Positions 35,757-45,700 of a stretch of DNA of 64,000 nucleotides are shown piece by piece. Both the position numbers and the translations under genes were made by a program. The stretch is from the NCBI GenBank assembly GCA_900767675.1, contig CAAFZX010000004.1:1-64000 (forward strand), read 5' to 3'. The notes beneath the pieces were generated by a model. That model did no database searches. It was not told where the DNA came from and worked only from the letters and a program-made list of their open reading frames with translations. The DNA is from an uncultured Collinsella sp. (GTDB taxonomy: Bacteria; Actinomycetota; Coriobacteriia; Coriobacteriales; Coriobacteriaceae). Position 1 is the first letter of the stretch; each line of letters begins with the position of its first letter.

Positions 35757-38639
35757 CTAAATAAACACGTCGACGAGGATGGGCATAAGGTTGAGCAGGC
35801 CAAACACCAGCGCCACGCCCCATCCGAGCTTAAAGCAGCTGCGCCAGGTGCTGCGTGCGAAGGTGTTGTCGATAAGCACCTCGACAAAATACGTCGCGGC
35901 CATCACGGCCAGGGCTACGACCCAGCTCGCCGGGTTGTCCCAGACAAAGAACATGCCCACCCACATCAAAAACAGCACGGTCTCGCACCAGTGCATAAGG
36001 GTCATCTTGGCCAGCGTGCCGCCGCTCATCTCGGTGGCGACGCCCTGGACGATCTCCTGATGCGCGTGATGCGAGTACGAAAGGTCAAACGGCGACTTGC
36101 GCAGCTTGATGGTAAGCACCGCGAGCAGCGCAAGGAAAATGGGCGCGCTGTACACGATGATGGGGGCCGACTGCCCCGTTACGGCGATGGAGTCGAAGCT
36201 GTCGGTGGCAAGGTACAGGCCCACGCTCATCAGCAGAACGGCGGGCTCGTAACTCATAACCTGCAGCAGCTCGCGGTCGGCACCGACCTGGGCAAACGGG
36301 CTTTGCGTCGAGGCGGACGCCAGCACCACAAAGATTGCAGCGAGCGTAACCATGAAAGCGCACAGCAGCGTGTTAGAGCCCGACACAAAGATGCCGCCGC
36401 CCACCACGGTAAAGATGAGCGCGCACGCCATGTAGGTATCGTCCATGGTGTTTACGCTGGCAGGAGCCTTGCGCAGCAGCTTGGCAACGTCGTAGAAGGG
36501 CTGCAGCAAGCGCGGGCCCACGCGGCCCTGCATGCGAGCCGAAAGCTTACGGTCAAGACCGTCGATCAGGCCGCCCACAAGCGGCGCCAGCAGGGCAAAC
36601 ACCACGGTGCCAATAAAAATACCCACGACACCCGAGCCTTCGAAATACTTGCCGCGCAGCACCGAGGGCGCGCTCATGGCAAGCCGCTCGGGCCCAATCC
36701 ACGCGCAACACAGCAGCGCGAACAGGATAATGCTGCAGCACACGACGCTACCCGCGGGGCCAATGCGCTTCTCGCCAAGGGCGTCCTCCGAGTACCAATT
36801 GCGCTTTTCGGCCTTCACCTCGTGTCCCATCGAGCCGCGAAAATGGCGGTAATTGTCGGTTCCCACACCCGAAAGATATACGTTTACGTGCGGTTTGTTG
36901 CTCACGCGGAACGACGTCAGCAGCACCACGGCGATAAACGCCACGATAACCACCATCAGATACATGGAGTCCTTGCCAATAACGTACGGCACGCGGCCAA
37001 ACACCATGGCCAAGTAAGGCGACACCAGACCGCTCGAGATAACCGGGAACGCCACGCAGCACAGAATCAGCAGCGCGGCGATGGTGTTGAGCGCCATCCA
37101 TTCGGTCTTATGGACATTGACCTCAACGTTTTGAGCCGTGGGGTCGACGCCCGAAAGCTTGGCAAGCCACTTGCCCCAGAAGAAGAACGTCGCGGCCGAG
37201 CCAAAGGCAAGCACCATGATCATGAGCACGTTGCCAGTCTGCGCGAACGCCACCAGGGCACCCCACTTGGACACGAGCATGCCAAACGGCGCCACGAACA
37301 TGCCCATAATGCCCAGCATCATCAGGCGCGTCAGGTGCGGCATGCGGCTGAACATACCGTCCATGTCCTCGATATTGCGGCTGCCGATATGATGCTCGGC
37401 CGTGCCCACGCACAGGAACAGCAGCGACTTTGCCACCGTATGGAACAGGATCAGGAAGATAGCGGCCCACACGGCCTCGGGCGCGCCGACACCCAAGCAG
37501 GCACTGATGAGGCCCAAGTTGGAAATGGTGGAGTACGCGAGCACGCGTTTGGCGTTGCTCTGCGAGATGGCCATGAGGGCAGCGAGCAAAAACGTGATGG
37601 CACCCACACTCGTGACCATAAAGCCGGTCACGGGATAGATGGCATAGAGCGGGCTCAGCTTGACCATCAAAAACACGCCGGCTTTGACCATGGTTGACGA
37701 ATGCAGCAGGGCGCTCGTGGGCGTGGGGGCAACCATAGCACCGAGCAGCCAGGTATGGAACGGCATCTGCGCTGCCTTGGTAAGGGCGGCGAGCGATAGC
37801 AGGATGACTGGCATCACCAGCAGCGCGGATTGCGCGGTTCCGGTGCCGGAAAGCTCGATCATGCCCGAGATGGTCAGCGGCATGCCGTTAACGTGCAGGT
37901 ACATGAGTCCGGCCAAAAACGCGATGCCGCCCAGCATGTTGAGGATGATCTGGGTAAAGGCGTTTTTAATGGCTTCGGACGTGCGCGTGTAGCCAATCAT
38001 GAGGAACGAGCACACGGTGGTGATTTCCCAACCGCAGAACAGCCACTCCAGGTTATCGCTCGTCACGATGACGAACATGGCCGAGAGGAACAGGAACATA
38101 AGCGCCAGGAACTGCGGGCGACGGTCGGGCGCGGTCTGCCCGCGCAGCGCGGCCTCGTGCTCGTCGTGGGCTTGGAAGTCCTTCATGTAGCCCAGGGCGT
38201 ACACGCAAATCAGGCTGCCGACGATGCCAACGGCGAGGACCATGATCACGCTCATGTAATCCAGGTAGAGCGGCGTGGCGGTGACGACCTCGACCGCAGG
38301 CAACGCCATGGCCGCAAAGGCGAACGAGCCCACCAGCTGGACTGTGCCGAGCACCGTGGCGAGCGTGCTCTTAAATTTGCGCGCGTTGTACAGGATGACG
38401 TCGCACAGGATGACATCGATGGCGGAGCAGATGATCGAGAGCGTACTCGAGGTGCCGGGGGCAACCTCAAAGCTCTGCGGACCCGTGCCAAAAAACATGA
38501 CGGCGACTACAACCGTCACCGCCATAATGATGCCGGAGCCTACAAGCCCTACCGTATCGCGGGCGCGGTCACCGCGCGCGAGCAGCATGCCCAGCGCCGG
38601 TACCAGCGGAAACAGGGTAAGGAAATACAGTAGCGTCAT
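35757..38639 (-). CDS. Fused EchA-EchB-like membrane subunit (NuoL/HyfB-like plus NuoH/HycD-like)
   Basis: A 960-residue membrane protein in one frame. Residues 1-640 are an antiporter-like proton-pumping subunit (LEWLFCGWEITTVCSFLMIGYTR; KAAQMPFHTWLLGAM, with the conserved Lys and His; LLHSSTMVKAGVFLM). After a linker of about 60 residues with two extra segments, residues 655-960 are a NuoH/HycD/EchB-like subunit (SARMQGRVGPRLLQPFYDVAKLL near 715; GADRELLQVMSYEPAVLL; KLRKSPFDLSYSHHAHQEIVQG). Ech operons usually carry these as separate echA and echB. The gene order here, AB-C-D-E-F, otherwise matches the echABCDEF order. Upstream, GGGGGAG precedes the ATG at a distance and TATAAC near 38680 could be a -10 box. 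Confidence 0.85.
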   Translation of the reverse strand: MTLLYFLTLFPLVPALGMLLARGDRARDTVGLVGSGIIMAVTVVVAVMFFGTGPQSFEVAPGTSSTLSIICSAIDVILCDVILYNARKFKSTLATVLGTVQLVGSFAFAAMALPAVEVVTATPLYLDYMSVIMVLAVGIVGSLICVYALGYMKDFQAHDEHEAALRGQTAPDRRPQFLALMFLFLSAMFVIVTSDNLEWLFCGWEITTVCSFLMIGYTRTSEAIKNAFTQIILNMLGGIAFLAGLMYLHVNGMPLTISGMIELSGTGTAQSALLVMPVILLSLAALTKAAQMPFHTWLLGAMVAPTPTSALLHSSTMVKAGVFLMVKLSPLYAIYPVTGFMVTSVGAITFLLAALMAISQSNAKRVLAYSTISNLGLISACLGVGAPEAVWAAIFLILFHTVAKSLLFLCVGTAEHHIGSRNIEDMDGMFSRMPHLTRLMMLGIMGMFVAPFGMLVSKWGALVAFAQTGNVLMIMVLAFGSAATFFFWGKWLAKLSGVDPTAQNVEVNVHKTEWMALNTIAALLILCCVAFPVISSGLVSPYLAMVFGRVPYVIGKDSMYLMVVIVAFIAVVLLTSFRVSNKPHVNVYLSGVGTDNYRHFRGSMGHEVKAEKRNWYSEDALGEKRIGPAGSVVCCSIILFALLCCAWIGPERLAMSAPSVLRGKYFEGSGVVGIFIGTVVFALLAPLVGGLIDGLDRKLSARMQGRVGPRLLQPFYDVAKLLRKAPASVNTMDDTYMACALIFTVVGGGIFVSGSNTLLCAFMVTLAAIFVVLASASTQSPFAQVGADRELLQVMSYEPAVLLMSVGLYLATDSFDSIAVTGQSAPIIVYSAPIFLALLAVLTIKLRKSPFDLSYSHHAHQEIVQGVATEMSGGTLAKMTLMHWCETVLFLMWVGMFFVWDNPASWVVALAVMAATYFVEVLIDNTFARSTWRSCFKLGWGVALVFGLLNLMPILVDVFI

Positions 38640-38783
38640 ACCATCACTCCCCCATGCAAAAACGCTGCAATTGTTTAACGTTATAGCTCAGTTGAGGAGT
38701 AGCGGCGGCGGGTTTTCGGTCAACTGGGGAGTTTTAGGCGTATGGGGCAAGGGCGCGTCCGCATTGGAGTAGTGGGGCGGCAA

Positions 38784-38807
38784 GAAAAATGCGCCCCCGC
38801 GGGCGCA
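38784..38807 (-). terminator. Terminator of the lone HTH gene
   Basis: On the minus strand TGCGCCC and GGGCGCA pair around a short loop, followed by TTTTTC. It lies 9 bp past the stop codon of the HTH gene. Confidence 0.75.
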
Positions 38808-38815
38808 CCCTCTTG

Positions 38816-39211
38816 CTACTCTGCCTGCTTAACGCGCGGCTTGCGGCCGCGCGGCTTATCGATCAGCGCGGACTCACCGCTCTCGCGATACTGGCGGCAC
38901 CAGGCCTTGACTGAAGACTCGCTGGGAATCTTGTGCTTGATCATGGCCTCGCGAACCGTCAGGCCGTTTTCCAGACGGTCCTTAACCACGGCGAGCTTTA
39001 CGTCGAACGAATAGGTGTGATGACGAGCGCCCGCATTGAGCACGGCATCGGCACCGCCCACGGCATATGCGCGGGCCCACTGACGAGCCGTGGCCTGGGG
39101 AATGCCAAGCTTTGCGGCGAGGGCGCGGTGACCGACCCCCTCTTGGAGGATCTCGACGGCGCGCTGCCTAACCTCGGGCGCATGCGTACGAGTCCTAGTT
39201 GCTTCCGACAT
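38816..39211 (-). CDS. Stand-alone helix-turn-helix protein resembling IS3-family OrfA
   Basis: A 131-residue basic protein with two predicted helix-turn-helix units: VRQRAVEILQEGVGHRALAAKLGIPQATARQWARAY near residues 13-48, and FDVKLAVVKDRLENGLTVREAMIKHKIPSESSVKAWCRQYRESGESAL near 67-115. This is the layout of OrfA of the IS150 branch of IS3 elements. No OrfB integrase follows, no element ends are evident around it, and a tidy terminator closes the gene. It is therefore either an orphan fragment or a domesticated DNA-binding protein. GGCAGGT lies just upstream of the ATG; a GTG three codons earlier is an alternative start. Confidence 0.65.
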   Translation of the reverse strand: MSEATRTRTHAPEVRQRAVEILQEGVGHRALAAKLGIPQATARQWARAYAVGGADAVLNAGARHHTYSFDVKLAVVKDRLENGLTVREAMIKHKIPSESSVKAWCRQYRESGESALIDKPRGRKPRVKQAE

Positions 39212-39583
39212 ACCTGCCACTTCTTAGCCCTAGACGTTTACCTGTGTTCTTACGTGCATGTTAGATAGTAGCATTTTGCTGTTCCCGCGTAGCAGTTAAT
39301 TGAAAATCGCAACGGCGTCATCTGGGTATTTGCCATTACTTTGCGACGGTTCTTTAGGTTTTGTTTACGCAGCTAGTTGGCTCGCGGCTCATTGACGGTG
39401 TTTTACCAACCAGATTGGTATCTTTTTGTTTGGCTGGTATGGTTTGGGGAACTATTAACCCCTCGTCAGTCCACATCTAACATGTCAGCTTTCCACATAC
39501 TTTCCAGCTTTCCACCTTAGGTGGTAAGTTGGGTGGAAAGTTGGAAAGAAGTTGGGAGACCGAAGCATGGGCGATGGACAGCC
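39212..39583. other. 372-bp region with left repeat of the AlbA locus
   Basis: No gene is seen. It contains the promoter side of the lone HTH gene, an inverted repeat TACCAA/TTGGTA near 39407-39423, and at 39484-39548 the left direct repeat of the AlbA-gene locus. The composition is more AT-rich than the flanking Ech operon. Confidence 0.6.
39484..39548. repeat. Left direct repeat of the AlbA-gene locus
   Basis: About 65 bp that match 41092-41155 in the same orientation with a handful of differences. The centre CCACCTTAGGTGG is palindromic, and the flanks are runs of AGCTTTCCA / TGGAAAGTT units. It lies just past the 3' end of the minus-strand AlbA-type gene. Confidence 0.75.
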
Positions 39584-41053
39584 CTACCTCGCGAGTCGAT
39601 ACCGTTGTCGCGGGCTGCGCGGAGGCTCCATCGCCTCAATCTTGCCCGCACCAATCAAGCCTTTTATGTGGTTGGAAACGGCGCTCCTACTCAAACCCGA
39701 AGCGTCGGTGAGCTCCTTAGTCGAGGCCGAAGAATGTGTTGCCAGGTAATCCAAGATTGCCTCGTCCACATGCCCCACAGACGTCACCTGTTCCGCCCGC
39801 ATTATCTTTCGCTTATCGAACGTCAGCGAAAAAGAAACCGTCGAGTTCTTTGGTTCGGGCGGCAACATGTTTGCCCGCTCGAGCTGCTCGCCTATCTCCT
39901 GATAACCAGTACCGCGATTTTCGACCACGTACCCACCGCCTGGGTACGGCGTGGTTTCGAGGATATTGGAAAGGAACTGGTTTCTAGACGACGAAACTCC
40001 CGAAGTCCCCAGCGAATCGACCGTGACATCGCCGTAAAGCCCGCCGGGATTTAGAATCTCGACGCGATCGATATACAGGTTGACCTGCACTTGTGAGCCG
40101 CGCGCGGCAGAAGAGTAGTCGCGATGCATGAGCGCATTTGCCACCGCCTCGCGCAGCGCCACGGGCGGGTAGTCGGGTACGTCCTTGCGGAACGCGCCCT
40201 CGATCACCGCAGCATTTCGGGTGTTTCTCGCAACGGCGGCAAGCACGTCCTCAATCATGAAAGGGATCGGACCCAAAATGGTTTGAGAATCCACAAAACG
40301 CTTGTTATCGCTTACTCGCTGCGTTTTTGTAGTCCCAGGGTACGCCGTAAAGGTCACATTGAGACGTGGGAAGAACTTTTGCGGAAACCGCCCCATTGCG
40401 ACGATGGCAGCAAGCGTCGGCACGATCGCGTTGTCCACCCTTTTGGTCACATGAAGGTCCAGAAGAATCTCCTCGTCGCTCCTGTTGCCCAAAATCCTGG
40501 GATGCAGCTCGCGCTGGCGCTTAACGAACCCTTGGAGAAGGTCGGCATCGAGGTCATCGAGCGTGGCACCTTCGACCGGCTCGTCGTCGTATGTGGGCTG
40601 GGCATGCTCCTCCATAAAGCGATCGACCTCATAGGGAGTCATGCGCCGGTCGCCGTCGCCCGTACGGATAAAGGACGAATCGTACATTCCGCGTGCCGCA
40701 ATGTAGCAAGGCTTATCGCGTGGATGCATTTCTTTGATGCGCGCACAAAGCACCAGCTTATCCTCGAAGGGGAGCACTTGGATGTCGGGCCTCACGACGG
40801 GCGTCAGCTTTTCACATGCAGAAGAGAGGGCGTCTTGCATCTTGCGGGCATCAAAACCCTCGACGGGCACAAACCCGCTCTTTTCGGAAATGCCGAGGAT
40901 TACAAAGCCGCCCTGCGCGTTAGAAAAAGCCGAAAGCGTCTCAACGATGCTTTTGGGGAGTGCGCCCTTGGCCTCTTTTACTTCGTACTGCTGGGTGTCG
41001 TTTCCTATTGCCCGCAGATGATGGATGACCTGCGCCAACCACTCCTCATTCAT
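39584..41053 (-). CDS. AlbA_2 / ATPase-like / winged-helix DNA-binding protein
   Basis: A 489-residue cytoplasmic protein. Residues 18-140 form the AlbA_2 (Schlafen-type) domain (EVKEAKGALPKSIVETLSAFSNAQGGFVILGISE). The middle matches the HATPase_c_4 region of RecG-like regulators (ALREAVANALMHRDYS ... VEILNPGGLYGDVTVDSLG ... NRGTGYQEIGEQLERANM). The last 70 residues are a winged helix (ILDYLATHSSASTKELTDASGLSRSAVSNHIKGLIGAGKIE). Such proteins are annotated as regulators or ATP-binding proteins and are frequent in mobile and defence-rich regions. The ATG at 41053 follows GGGAGG, which belongs to a tract of TGGAAAGTT units. The gene is bounded by direct repeats (39484-39548 and 41092-41155). 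Confidence 0.8.
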   Translation of the reverse strand: MNEEWLAQVIHHLRAIGNDTQQYEVKEAKGALPKSIVETLSAFSNAQGGFVILGISEKSGFVPVEGFDARKMQDALSSACEKLTPVVRPDIQVLPFEDKLVLCARIKEMHPRDKPCYIAARGMYDSSFIRTGDGDRRMTPYEVDRFMEEHAQPTYDDEPVEGATLDDLDADLLQGFVKRQRELHPRILGNRSDEEILLDLHVTKRVDNAIVPTLAAIVAMGRFPQKFFPRLNVTFTAYPGTTKTQRVSDNKRFVDSQTILGPIPFMIEDVLAAVARNTRNAAVIEGAFRKDVPDYPPVALREAVANALMHRDYSSAARGSQVQVNLYIDRVEILNPGGLYGDVTVDSLGTSGVSSSRNQFLSNILETTPYPGGGYVVENRGTGYQEIGEQLERANMLPPEPKNSTVSFSLTFDKRKIMRAEQVTSVGHVDEAILDYLATHSSASTKELTDASGLSRSAVSNHIKGLIGAGKIEAMEPPRSPRQRYRLAR

Positions 41054-41401
41054 GTCGAACCTCCCAACTTTCCAACTTTCCACCTAACTTACCAGCTTTC
41101 CACTTAACTTTCCAGCTTTCCACCTTAGGTGGTAAGTTAAGTGGAAAGTTGGAATGTTAAGTGGGAAGTTGGAGCGCCCTTTTCTAACGGTGGATGGACA
41201 GTTAGTTCAGAAACGTATAAATTGCCGCGCCAAAACCGCGTCTGAACCTCCCGAAAGGCTCTGTTGGGACCCTACTGATCGTGAATTGCGCCCGGATCAG
41301 CTAGCGAACCTTAGTTTTGGACTGTTTTTTTCTTCAAAACGAGCGTTAAGACCGTCTGTCAGGACTTGGATTTATACGTATCTGAACTAACTATCCAGCG
41401 G
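41054..41401. other. 348-bp region with right repeat of the AlbA locus and an IS-like scar
   Basis: No intact gene is seen. It begins with the promoter side of the AlbA-type gene and its repeated TTTCCA/TGGAAA tract (to about 41172). The rest is AT-rich and without features until the 29-bp direct-repeat copy at 41377-41405 that abuts the XRE remnant. Confidence 0.6.
41092..41155. repeat. Right direct repeat of the AlbA-gene locus
   Basis: Copy of 39484-39548 in the same orientation, located 38 bp upstream of the AlbA-type start codon on the minus strand. It is a near-palindrome around CCACCTTAGGTGG. Extra TTTCCA units continue toward the ribosome site, so it probably overlaps the promoter and could bind the encoded winged-helix protein. 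Confidence 0.75.
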
Positions 41402-41405
41402 GGTC
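41377..41405. repeat. 29-bp direct repeat, copy 1 (IS-end-like scar)
   Basis: Matches 42613-42641 in 27 of 29 positions, same orientation, ending TCCAGCGGGGTC. Read in reverse it begins GACCCCGCTGGACAG, which resembles ends of IS3-family elements. The homology of the XRE fragment begins exactly where it stops. Confidence 0.6.
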
Positions 41406-41550
41406 AGCAGTCCGCCAATTTGATTGAGACGGATCGTTCCTACTACGCGAGCATTGAGGTCGGGCGGGCGATGTCAGTCTTTCAAATCTCAAGAAGATTG
41501 CCGACTGCTTTCACATCACTATTTCGGAGCTCTTGCACGGTGTCGAGTAG
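41402..41550 (+). pseudogene. Remnant of an XRE-family regulator
   Basis: The 3' part of a Cro/C1-type helix-turn-helix gene. The upstream frame reads SANLIETDRSYYASIEVGRA; after one missing base near 41470/41471, the next frame reads SLSNLKKIADCFHITISELLHGVE and a TAG stop. Restoring one A gives GRANVSLSNLKKIAD, the usual XRE sequence. The N-terminal helices are cut off at the 29-bp repeat. It is therefore truncated and frameshifted. Confidence 0.75.
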
Positions 41551-41665
41551 GTGATTTTCACCTGGTTTGACTCATTCATGTTTAATCTGTTTCGTTAACT
41601 GAAATGCGTAAATCTGGTGAAATGCGCTGGTAATCAATGGTGAAAACTATGCCAAAAAATAGCGC

Positions 41666-42542
41666 ATGGACACGATGACGCTTTTCGAACTCGGGAAATC
41701 TAGCGGTGCGGTTAAGCTGTCGGACATCATTTCTGGCGAAAAGTTCAGTGGCGCCTTCGGATCGTTGGATTCTGCCGAGATCGCCGAGCGCATCGTTTGC
41801 GGTGGATGGCCGGCGTCGATTGGGCGTGACGCGCAAATTGCGTCCGCGACGGCAAAGCGATATATCGAGATAGTCGCCGAGGAAGACATCCCCCGTGTCG
41901 ATGGCTCTCGACGAGATCCTGAGAAAGTGAAAGCCGTCATCGCGTCGTTAGCGCGCAACGAATCAACTCTGGCAACGCTCAAGACGCTTGTGGCCGATTT
42001 GGGTGGCGACGTATCGAGGCAAACCGCGGCATCATACATATCTCTTCTCACCAGATTGAGTTTCGTCTGCGATATCCCCGCATGGAATCCAGCGATGAGA
42101 TCTCCGGTGCATTTGAGGGAAGCGCGTAAGCATCATCTCTGCCGACCCGTCGCTTGCAGCGGCTGCGCTCGGGGCCACTGTGGAGACATTGCTGTCAGAC
42201 TTCAAGGCACTTGGGTTGCTTTTCGAATCGTTGGCGCTCCATGATCTATGGGTCTATGCGAGGGCAAACGGAATGGGCCTCTATCACTATCACGATTCCC
42301 GCGATCTTGAGGTCGACGCTGTCATAGCGGCTCCAGGTGGGATATGGATTCCCGTTGAGGTCAAACTCAGTTCCGCGCAAATCGAAGAGGCGTCGGACAG
42401 TCTCGTTGCCGTCGAGAAGCGTATGGTTGCCGCCGGAAACACACCGCCGGTTTCCAAAGTAGCAATCATTGGATTTGGTTCACAGGCCTATGTTACCGAC
42501 CGCGGAGTCCAAGTTGTTCCCTTAGATGTTCTCGCGCCGTAA
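41666..42542 (+). pseudogene. Remnant of an AAA_14/DUF4143 ATP-binding protein
   Basis: Two frames together encode the C-terminal half of a DUF4143-type ATPase. Frame one (from 41666) begins DTMTLFELGKSSGAVKLSD and runs through GGWPASIGRD to SFVCDIPAWNPAMRSPVHLR. A frameshift near 42125-42140 moves the match to frame three, SADPSLAAAALGATVETLLSDFKALGLLFESLALHDL, and on to EVDAVI and PVEVKLSS at the end. The N-terminal ATPase half with the Walker motifs is absent; a stop codon lies two codons upstream of the apparent start. Intact relatives have about 400 residues. Confidence 0.8.
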
Positions 42543-42612
42543 TGCGGCTGGCGAAGTGAAATCGATGCCGCAGTTTTTAGATTTGTTTTCTGAGATTTAA
42601 GGCGCGATCATG

Positions 42613-42641
42613 CGTATCTGAACTAGCTGTCCAGCGGGGTC
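42613..42641. repeat. 29-bp direct repeat, copy 2 (IS-end-like scar)
   Basis: Second copy of 41377-41405 in the same orientation. The pair brackets the XRE and DUF4143 remnants, which fits loss of DNA by recombination or two insertion scars. Confidence 0.6.
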
Positions 42642-42664
42642 TCCGAACGGGTTCGCACGGACAA

Positions 42665-42700
42665 GAAGGGGGCGGCAACCGGATGGTTGCCGCCCCCTTC
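42665..42700. terminator. Hairpin at the end of the giant surface-protein operon
   Basis: GAAGGGGGCGGCAACC (42665-42680) and its complement (42685-42700) form a perfect 16-bp stem with a GGAT loop, 7 bp past the stop codon of the giant gene on the minus strand. The following T content is modest. Confidence 0.75.
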
Positions 42701-42706
42701 TCGAGG

Positions 42707-45700
42707 TTAGTTGGTCGTGGAACCGTGTTGAATGCCCCCGGTGTTGATGCGCGCTAGCGTGTACGTCACGTAGTCGGAGTGCGCATAGCCATCAAGGTTG
42801 CTAACGTTGACCGGCGCGTCTATGACTTTGCCACCGGTCATCATATTGGCCGTCAGCACCAAGCGGTAGTTAGCGTAGGTTTGTTTCTTCTCACCCTCAA
42901 CATCCATGTTCACCTTAACGCGGAACCTATGCGCAAAGGCAAGGCTGCTGTCGTCGCGCGTGGCGAATGTGCCACCATCCCCCTTGCTATCAGTAAATAC
43001 GTAGCTGGCACCATCGGTACTCAATGAAGCCGCACCCAGCTTGTCGCTGCGGGCCTCCGTAATATAGCTGCCGATTCCATCGACCTTCTTATACGAGCCG
43101 TCGTCTTGGCGTTGTTGCAAGCTCAACGTGTACGTCACCGTATCGGCACTGGAAATCATGGCATCGGCACCGCTGAGCTTTGAGAAATCATAGGTCCCCA
43201 CCAGAGCGATCTCGACGTCGGCAGACTTGAGATCATCGATATTGATGCCCAGCTGCGACTTCTGTGAAGCCACGAGCGCAATGGTCGAGGAACCGACGTC
43301 CGCGCGGTAGTATCCAGCTCCACCAGCGTTGTATGCCGAGTTGCTGCTGGTGCTGAGCGTATCGGCATGCGTGGAAAGGTATGCGCGGTAGTTAGGCTTC
43401 GTGTACTTGTCGTTGCCGCTTTTCTGCGAAGTGATAATACCAGCCTGGCACGCGGGCTCCGTCATTGTGAGACTCGCCTTCATGGTGATGGTGAACTCTT
43501 TGTCATGTTCCTTAGCAATCTCGCGAATGCCGGAAAGGTCAATTGCCCCAAGATTTGCGTCAGCCAGCGTCAATTTCATGTCCGTACCGTCCGCAGTCCA
43601 TACACCCGTAGCGGCGCAAGGATCTTCAGCGGTGGTCTTCTCCCATACCCACTTTGTCTTGTCGTTCTCGGTCGAGGCATGCGGAGCGTAGTAGTTGTCC
43701 CCCACCTTCACGTAGAACGAATACGTGCCCAGGGTTCCAGTCGGATAGCCGTGCGCACCTGCGGCATTACCGCCCTCATAGTTCACCAGCGAGGAATCCA
43801 GCTGGTAGTACAGCGCGTCGGAGCTTGTGTACTCCTGCTCGTCAAATGTAATGGTGTCACTCACGTCCATATAGAGCGGATACGTCGTTCCGCTCATGGT
43901 CATCTGGTTGGTGCCGGATTCGTTGTCCACCAAGCTATGCGTATAGTTCGACGCGATACTGTACGTCGATGCCGTGTTCTGGTTCCCATCTTTAGAATTA
44001 TCGGGGCGCAGCTTGTAGTTAATGCGCGTGTTGAGATCACTGTTTCCAAACGCCGTGGCGGTCCAGCCGTTCACGCCAACCGAGCCGTTCGGCGTACGAA
44101 CAACAAGATAGAAGTCCTCGGACTTTGGCTTCTCATTAGGGACGCTCAGCGTAAAGGTCTGTTTGTTGGCATCGGTATCAGCTTTGGTCTTGGGGCGGTA
44201 ATACGTACCGCCGACCTTGGCGGTGGCCTCGGTAACGTTGGCGGCCACAACCCACGTACCGGTTTCAGACACCGTCACGCCAAACGTCTCGCTCAGCCAC
44301 GGCTCGACGTACTTCACGCCGACAGCATCCTCAAAGTCGGTCAGCTTGACCGAAGTCGCCCCACCGTCAGGCACGGTGTAGTGGTACTCCTTGTTGTTGT
44401 TCGCCTTGTCTACCAGCGTGAGCTGCGTGCCCTTGGGCAACGTACCCTTCCCTTTATCGCCCTTGAACGTAACCTCCTTCTGCAGGGGCTTCATAGCGCC
44501 GCCGCTCGCCAGGTAGGTATTCCAGCCATACTCAGTGGGGGTTCCATATGCCTGGTTATATGTCCAGGTCAGAAGGCCCGTCATACTCTCGCCGCTACTG
44601 ATAAGCACGTGCGCATCTTTGCCGCGCTCAGAGTAGTTGGCAGCCTTGAAGTTGGAACCCTCGATGTAGGTGGCAGTGAAGTCGGTTTCGAGCATACGTT
44701 TGACGATGATGGGCACCTGGACCTTGTAGCTCTGTCCCGCCTCGGTAAAGGTGACGGTCAGAAGGGTGAAGCGGCCCTTCTCGTTGTCCCAATCGGTACC
44801 ACTCACGCTGAAGCTCATGGCAGATGTGCCGTTGCCCCGCACGGAAATCGTCGGCGTGGCGGTCGTGTCCCTGACGAAGCGCTTACTCGCGTCGAGCGTG
44901 AACACCTCGGTTGTGGCGGTCACATGCTCGGCACCGCTCTTGGTGGCGGGGTTCAGGCGCTTCGCATCCGAATAGCCACCGTTTGTCACAATGTTGAGAT
45001 AGCTCTCCACCGTCGTGGTATCGCCGCCGGAAAGGACAAGAGTGTCGAAGTCCCTGTCATCAGCAACCCGTTTTGACCCGTCACTGTTGTTGGAGTTGAA
45101 CTTTCCGATTGACGTTTTCGCGTTGAAGCTGTCCGCAGTGCTCCGATATTCGCCGGCGTCATTTCTGCCGCCAATGTTGTTGTAGGTGTAGCGACCTGCG
45201 ATGTTGGTACCTGCCTGCGTTTTGATAGTCGCCGCCGTGCCGACGTTTGCGCCGTCGCCGAAGAGATAGCGATCGGTTACATCATTGGCGGATGAACGCA
45301 CCGCGATGCTACTCACCGGTCTCGTGGTCACGTAGGGAGAGGCATCCTCGGCCGTCTTTTGACTTCCGTCCTCATTCACCTCGTCGCTGTAGAGCGTTGT
45401 GTCCGGCGCAGTAAGCGTGTCGTCGTAATCAGCAAATGCGATGTAGGACTTCTTGTTTACGTCCTCAACTTTATTGTTCCAATCAACATTCATCAAAGCG
45501 GGGAGATCTTTGTTTGATTTCCCTTCTCCCGGCTTCACGTCCAAACCCGCCGCATAGAGCGCATACATGGTATTTGTCGCCGTGTCGCCAAAAAGCACGC
45601 CTTGTTTGTTGGATGCATTGAATTTATTGCTGTCAATAAGGACATTCACTAGTTTGTAAATACCCTTACCGTCACCGGATATGCCACCGGAATGTTGACC

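Noticed and set aside
35598..37697. Plus-strand frame of 699 codons over the Ech membrane gene
   Set aside because: Antisense of a recognisable membrane subunit; very His/Lys/Arg-rich product, typical of shadow frames.
39584..41053. RecG helicase
   Set aside because: Similarity is only to the AlbA_2 and HATPase_c_4 proteins often mislabelled as RecG-like; no helicase motifs are present.
43367..45076. Long plus-strand frame of 569 codons opposite the giant gene
   Set aside because: It is the complement of a better minus-strand coding frame with signal peptide, ribosome site and repeats; its own product has no domain features.
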